DNA of 9,228 nt from DATESZ01 sp035283845. Its GTDB lineage: Bacteria; Desulfobacterota; Syntrophia; Syntrophales; JACQWR01. The number at the start of each line of letters is the position of its first letter. Position 1 is the stretch's first letter. Position numbers and translations under genes: made by a program. Of this stretch, positions 6,006 through 9,228 are shown in pieces. The notes beneath the pieces were generated by a model. It was not told where the DNA came from and did not search any database. It saw only the letters and a list, made by a program, of their open reading frames with translations. The stretch lies in NCBI GenBank assembly GCA_035283845.1, contig DATESZ010000195.1, positions 1 through 9,228 on the forward strand, read 5' to 3'.

Positions 6006-7196
6006 TTACCTTCTTATCGCCTCATCGGGATCAACAACACCTGCCAGCCAGGCCGGGATGGCGCTTATTGTCATCAAGGGCAGGACACCGAGGATAAAGA
6101 GAAGCGCAAGAGACTGGAAATCACAGTTTACCGGCACGGGAAATTTTGGATAGATACTGGCACATCCCAGACAATAGCCGGACATCCCCGGCGTGCCCAG
6201 CAAGGCATAGACAAATCCGGCAACAATCCCGATGGATGTCCCACCAAGACCGAGAATCAGAGATTCCATCATCCTCATCTCAATAATCTCTCCCGTCTGC
6301 CACCCCAGGGCCTTTAAAATTCCGATCTCTCTGCCCACGTCCACGCTGATGTGGGCTGACTGTGCCCAGACTAAGAGAAGGACAGTTTCGAGCAGTATCA
6401 GCCACATCGCCTGAAACGTCCCTCCCCGGCGACCAAATGCCTCTTTTACCAGATCGGTCAAGGCCCTGCCGGTCAACACGCGCGTATTTCTGAAACGGCC
6501 GGCAATTTCCCGGGCAATCAGGTCTGCGTTTTCAGGACTGTCAGCATAGACCAGGAGGTCGGAGAACTCGTCTTTACGGTAGCCGAAGAATTCCCCCGCA
6601 TCGTGAAGAGAGACAATAATCAGGTCGGTACTGTAGATCTGCACTGTGTTGTTAAAGATTCCCACCACCTCAAACTCACCCTTATTTCCCAGGGTATCCT
6701 CGACTAAAAGCCTGTCCCCTACATCGGCCTTAAAACTCAAGGCCACTCCTTTGCCCAGGACAGCCTTATTCCGATCTCCCGGAACAAGAAAGGAACCCTT
6801 TTCGATCGTCCAGGGTAAATTCCCGTCATAGATCATCTGCCCAAGGTCCAGCCCCATCAAGGTATAGGCGGTATCCTTCCCCTCCATCTTCAGGGGAAGG
6901 TATCCCCAGACCCTCGGGATTACCCGTTTCACATGGGACATCTCCTCAATCCTCTTCTTTATGGTGGGGGAAATTTTCCCCACTCTCCCGGCTTCTATCC
7001 CCTGAACGGTGACATCGGGTAGAAATTTTTTAGCTATCCCGGCATCCTTTACAAATCCTCCCCTGGTAAACATCATGAATGAAGCGGTAGCCATCACGAG
7101 GATCAACGGAATTACGATAGCAAGAGATTTTGCCCGGTAACGGCGCAGGTTACCTGAGGCCATCAGCCAGAGGTTTAGGTGGGGGGAAATATTCAT
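6006..7196 (-). CDS. FtsX/MacB-family ABC permease with Cys-x-x-Cys in an extracytoplasmic loop
   Basis: The 396-residue protein has the usual four-TM layout: TM1 about 24-44, a large extracytoplasmic domain (45-260), TM2 about 262-283, the cytoplasmic coupling stretch GREIGILKALGW (288-299), TM3 about 312-334 and TM4 about 362-386. The outer domain begins with LPDVTVQGIEAGRVGKIS and IPRVWGYLP. Such permeases move or sense substrates in the outer leaflet or periplasm through motions driven by the partner ATPase. The odd part is the loop between TM3 and TM4: it carries Cys342, Cys345 (YCLGC) and Cys358, which should face outward. Its start codon overlaps the stop of the 109-residue gene (ATGA), so translation is coupled. 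From memory, FtsX-like permeases with a PD(I/V)TVQ opening occur near NosL-like genes in some genomes; I could not check this. Confidence 0.92.
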   Translation of the reverse strand: MNISPHLNLWLMASGNLRRYRAKSLAIVIPLILVMATASFMMFTRGGFVKDAGIAKKFLPDVTVQGIEAGRVGKISPTIKKRIEEMSHVKRVIPRVWGYLPLKMEGKDTAYTLMGLDLGQMIYDGNLPWTIEKGSFLVPGDRNKAVLGKGVALSFKADVGDRLLVEDTLGNKGEFEVVGIFNNTVQIYSTDLIIVSLHDAGEFFGYRKDEFSDLLVYADSPENADLIAREIAGRFRNTRVLTGRALTDLVKEAFGRRGGTFQAMWLILLETVLLLVWAQSAHISVDVGREIGILKALGWQTGEIIEMRMMESLILGLGGTSIGIVAGFVYALLGTPGMSGYCLGCASIYPKFPVPVNCDFQSLALLFILGVLPLMTISAIPAWLAGVVDPDEAIRR

Positions 7197-7522
7197 GGTC
7201 TGTTATGAATCACCTTGAGGGTATAAACGTTTTCGGAAATAACCCGGGGAGTTACCACCACATCGCAATCGGAATGAAAGCAGAACCCTCCCGGCAAGTC
7301 GCTCCGGCGGGCATATATCCCTTCGGCCAGGTTCCTTGAAGTGCAACACTGGGCAATGATCGGAATGGCAGGTCCACCCAGAGTTCCTACCACCGCCATT
7401 CTCATCTGGGTATCCCGTGAATAACGGTAACTGGTGGAAACGAGGTGATTATAGAGATAGAGGGCTAAAAAAAAGGTAATCATGAAAATCACTTTAATTA
7501 ACTTTGTATACTGTCCCCTCAA
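7193..7522 (-). CDS. Small membrane-anchored cysteine-rich protein, unknown family
   Basis: I do not recognise this 109-residue protein. Residues about 9-27 form one hydrophobic segment preceded by Arg/Lys, consistent with an uncleaved N-terminal anchor and an extracytoplasmic C-terminal domain of about 80 residues. That domain carries a vicinal pair, QCCTS (Cys59-Cys60), and CFHSDC (Cys81, His83, Cys86). The first available start is TTG at 7522, with GGAG about 11 bases upstream and only 3 bases after the preceding stop. The first ATG is Met14, which would shorten the anchor, so the start is uncertain. The gene's 5' end lies in a 9-mer repeat patch. Its stop overlaps the permease start by four bases, tying it to the transporter; a metal-binding or redox accessory role is inferred from its cysteines only. 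Confidence 0.7.
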   Translation of the reverse strand: MRGQYTKLIKVIFMITFFLALYLYNHLVSTSYRYSRDTQMRMAVVGTLGGPAIPIIAQCCTSRNLAEGIYARRSDLPGGFCFHSDCDVVVTPRVISENVYTLKVIHNRP

Positions 7523-7545
7523 TTTCTACTGTCTCCACTGTCTTC
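7510..7545 (-). repeat. Nonamer repeat patch at the ABC-2 permease / small-protein junction
   Basis: On the plus strand, consecutive 9-mers read ACTGTCCCC, TCAATTTCT (diverged), ACTGTCTCC, ACTGTCTTC. The word ACTGTCTTCC also occurs at 5285-5294, after the ATPase gene. The patch covers the stop codon of one gene and the start of the next. Confidence 0.55.
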
Positions 7546-8653
7546 CGGCAATAATACTGCCAGCCAGCAAAAAGCCCCCCCCTATTATCAGGAGTTTCAA
7601 TGCCTCGGGCCAGAGAACCGAAAATCCATTGCCCTTTTGAAAGATACCGTTGGCAGCTATCATAAAGTGGGTCAGGGGCTGAAATTGGGCTATCTTTTGC
7701 AAAAGGGGCGGCAAATTTTCCAACGGGGTTATAACGCCCGCCAAAAATATCAAGGGGAACATTGTTGCCACCGATAAAAGGATCGCCTGAAGCATGTTTT
7801 GACAGATACTGCCGATCAAGATGCCAATCCCGGTGGTACTGATCAAAAAGAATCCCATAAAAGCAAAGAAGGTCAGAGGATTTCCTCTACAGGGCACCCC
7901 AAACCAAAATACAGTAAGAAAGGAGAAAACGGTGGCGATCAAACCGATGGTAAGGGGGGCCACGGTCTTAGCAATCAATAGCTCCCATGAACGGGTGGGG
8001 GTGACTAAAATCTGGTCGATGGTTCCCCGCTCTTTCTCTCTCACCACCGCGGTGGAGGAAAGAATCAGCCCCCCGATCAGGCCCGCTAAGACAATATGAT
8101 AGATCACCACGTAGTAGACACTCTTCAACTCCTGGTTGTAACTGATTCTTACCCTGCCATCTATGGCGGGAATCTGGGAAACCGCTACTCCCTGCCTATT
8201 CAGCCTTTCCACGATAATCTTCTTGTTTAAGTCGCCAATAATTTTTTTTGCAAAACCAACCCCCTGCCCGGCCTGATTGGCATCGCCGCCGTCGCAGATG
8301 AATTGCAGGGAAGCAGGTCTTCCCTCCGCTAAATTGCGGGTGAATTCGGGAGGGATGACCAACGCCACCCTCGCTTTACCGCTATCCAGCCTGTTTTTTA
8401 CATCTGCCAGCGAGTTGGCAAAGCAGTCCAGGTCAAAATACTCGGTAGACAAAAATCTTTGTACTATATCGCGACTGGTCAAGGTACGATTCATATCATA
8501 GATAACGGTATGCAGGTGCTCCGCATCAAAGAGGAAACAATATCCGCAAAGAATTATACAGGCGGTAAAAAAGTAGAGGATCAGGAGCATCGCCACCGGG
8601 TCGCGATAAAAATGTATATACTCTTTCTTTACCAGACCCCAGAGCCGTCCCAC
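7526..8653 (-). CDS. ABC-2 type transporter permease (YhhJ/YbhR-like)
   Basis: This 375-residue integral membrane protein is a complete ABC-2 exporter permease: an N-terminal amphipathic stretch (LVKKEYIHFYRDP), TM1 at about 19-42, a long extracytoplasmic domain (43-178), then five C-terminal membrane segments (about 180-203, 226-252, 260-284, 289-310 and 352-370). The cytoplasmic coupling motif VVREKERGTIDQILVTP (203-219) and the LIFLAGVITPLENLP segment are typical of the YbhS/YbhR/YhhJ group, which exports drugs, ions or unknown compounds, often with an HlyD-type adaptor. The start is GTG at 8653, with AGGGGGG (8662-8668) eight bases upstream overlapping the previous stop codon. It follows the other ABC-2 permease by 13 bases, so the two probably form a heterodimer. 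Their ATPase is not in the window and should lie beyond the right edge. Confidence 0.94.
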   Translation of the reverse strand: MGRLWGLVKKEYIHFYRDPVAMLLILYFFTACIILCGYCFLFDAEHLHTVIYDMNRTLTSRDIVQRFLSTEYFDLDCFANSLADVKNRLDSGKARVALVIPPEFTRNLAEGRPASLQFICDGGDANQAGQGVGFAKKIIGDLNKKIIVERLNRQGVAVSQIPAIDGRVRISYNQELKSVYYVVIYHIVLAGLIGGLILSSTAVVREKERGTIDQILVTPTRSWELLIAKTVAPLTIGLIATVFSFLTVFWFGVPCRGNPLTFFAFMGFFLISTTGIGILIGSICQNMLQAILLSVATMFPLIFLAGVITPLENLPPLLQKIAQFQPLTHFMIAANGIFQKGNGFSVLWPEALKLLIIGGGFLLAGSIIAGRQWRQ

Positions 8654-8666
8654 GGCAAAAACCCCC

Positions 8667-9228
8667 CTAAATTTTTTTACTTTTCACCTGCCACGCACTG
8701 ATTGAGAAAATGGCAATACAATAGACCGTAAGAGCAAGGGCATCTTCCCAGTAACTTTGAATACCCGAACCTTTCAGGATTTGCGCCCTGCAAATACCGG
8801 TGTAAAACCTTCCGGGAAAAAGACAGGAATAGAGCCGCCACCCTTCGGGACTGTTTGCGATGGGAGCAATGGTGTCTCCAAAGATAAAGGCCGGCATCAG
8901 GGTAAAAACAATGCCAAATAAAAGAGCCGTAAGCTGACTTCTGGTCAGGGTAGAGATAAAGAAGCCGATTGCCACGGTGGCAAAAATCATGAGAAAAGTG
9001 GCCAGAGAAAGAATCAAAGGGCTTCCCCGCAGGGGAAGCTTAAACCACCATAACCCGATGGCAATCACCAGGAGAAAATCCAGGGTGAGAAAGATTACAT
9101 AAGGAGTCATCTTACCGGCGATGTATTCATAGGAGCGAATGGGGGAGGCAAATATCTGCTGGATGGAACCGGATTCTTTTTCCCTGACAATGGCCAGGGC
9201 GGATAATATGGGAACAAAGCCCATGATC
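8667..9228 (-). CDS. ABC-2 type transporter permease, C-terminal part (runs off right edge)
   Basis: The last 186 or so codons of a second ABC-2 permease are visible, reading in frame to the right edge. They include the coupling motif IVREKESGSIQQIFASP, followed by about four membrane segments and the segment LMPAFIFGDTIAPIANSPEGW, equivalent to the one before the final helix in its neighbour. The protein ends WQVKSKKI. A Met codon at 9224 is internal to the family alignment, where at least 180 residues normally precede it, so this is a fragment by window edge, not a short gene. It is the partner subunit of the following permease. Confidence 0.92.
   Translation of the reverse strand, partial: IMGFVPILSALAIVREKESGSIQQIFASPIRSYEYIAGKMTPYVIFLTLDFLLVIAIGLWWFKLPLRGSPLILSLATFLMIFATVAIGFFISTLTRSQLTALLFGIVFTLMPAFIFGDTIAPIANSPEGWRLYSCLFPGRFYTGICRAQILKGSGIQSYWEDALALTVYCIAIFSISAWQVKSKKI

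Noticed and set aside
5724..6317. Plus-strand open frame of 197 codons
   Set aside because: It lies antisense to the ABC ATPase and the FtsX-type permease, both of which have complete family motifs; its translation resembles no protein I know.

Overview
The window reads as a bacterial chromosome segment in which every supported gene lies on the minus strand, so transcription runs from high to low coordinates. The order ispE, tRNA-Gln, prs, rplY (long Ctc/TL5 type), pth, together with a divergent membrane pyrophosphatase, suggests a Desulfobacterota-like anaerobe (Syntrophales or Geobacter-type). That placement is inferred from gene order and protein style; no database was searched.

Region 1 (about 9228 to 4246) is a tightly packed accessory operon. 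In transcription order it holds: the 3' part of an ABC-2 permease; a second complete ABC-2 permease; a 109-residue membrane-anchored protein rich in cysteine; a FtsX/MacB-type ABC permease whose last extracytoplasmic loop carries Cys-x-x-Cys; its MacB/LolD-type ATPase; and a predicted 8-TM protein. By the positive-inside rule, the cysteine and histidine motifs of that last protein all face outward. The last four proteins look like one machine with exposed thiols, possibly for metal handling or redox. I cannot name it, and it is the best candidate here for an undescribed system.

Region 2 (4245 to 4084) separates this operon from the housekeeping genes. It has no intact gene. It holds a 59-codon fragment that reads as the C-terminal end of a ClpB-type AAA+ chaperone, cut off at its 5' end just after the stop codon of the 8-TM gene. 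Inside the fragment is a near-consensus sigma-70 promoter (TTGACA, 17 bases, TATAGT) facing ispE. The simplest reading is that the accessory operon replaced most of a clpB gene that once lay upstream of ispE, and that the remaining piece serves as the ispE promoter.

Region 3 (4083 to 1) is the housekeeping block. It comprises ispE (isoprenoid precursors), tRNA-Gln(TTG), prs (PRPP synthesis), rplY (ribosomal protein bL25), pth (peptidyl-tRNA recycling) and the first 278 codons of a membrane pyrophosphatase gene that runs off the left edge. Spacing is short throughout, and the rplY Shine-Dalgarno overlaps the prs stop codon.

Short tandem-repeat patches (7-mers and 9-mers) sit at three gene junctions: before prs, at the ATPase stop codon, and at the boundary between the second ABC-2 permease and the 109-residue gene. 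No CRISPR array, insertion sequence, rRNA or phage gene was seen.
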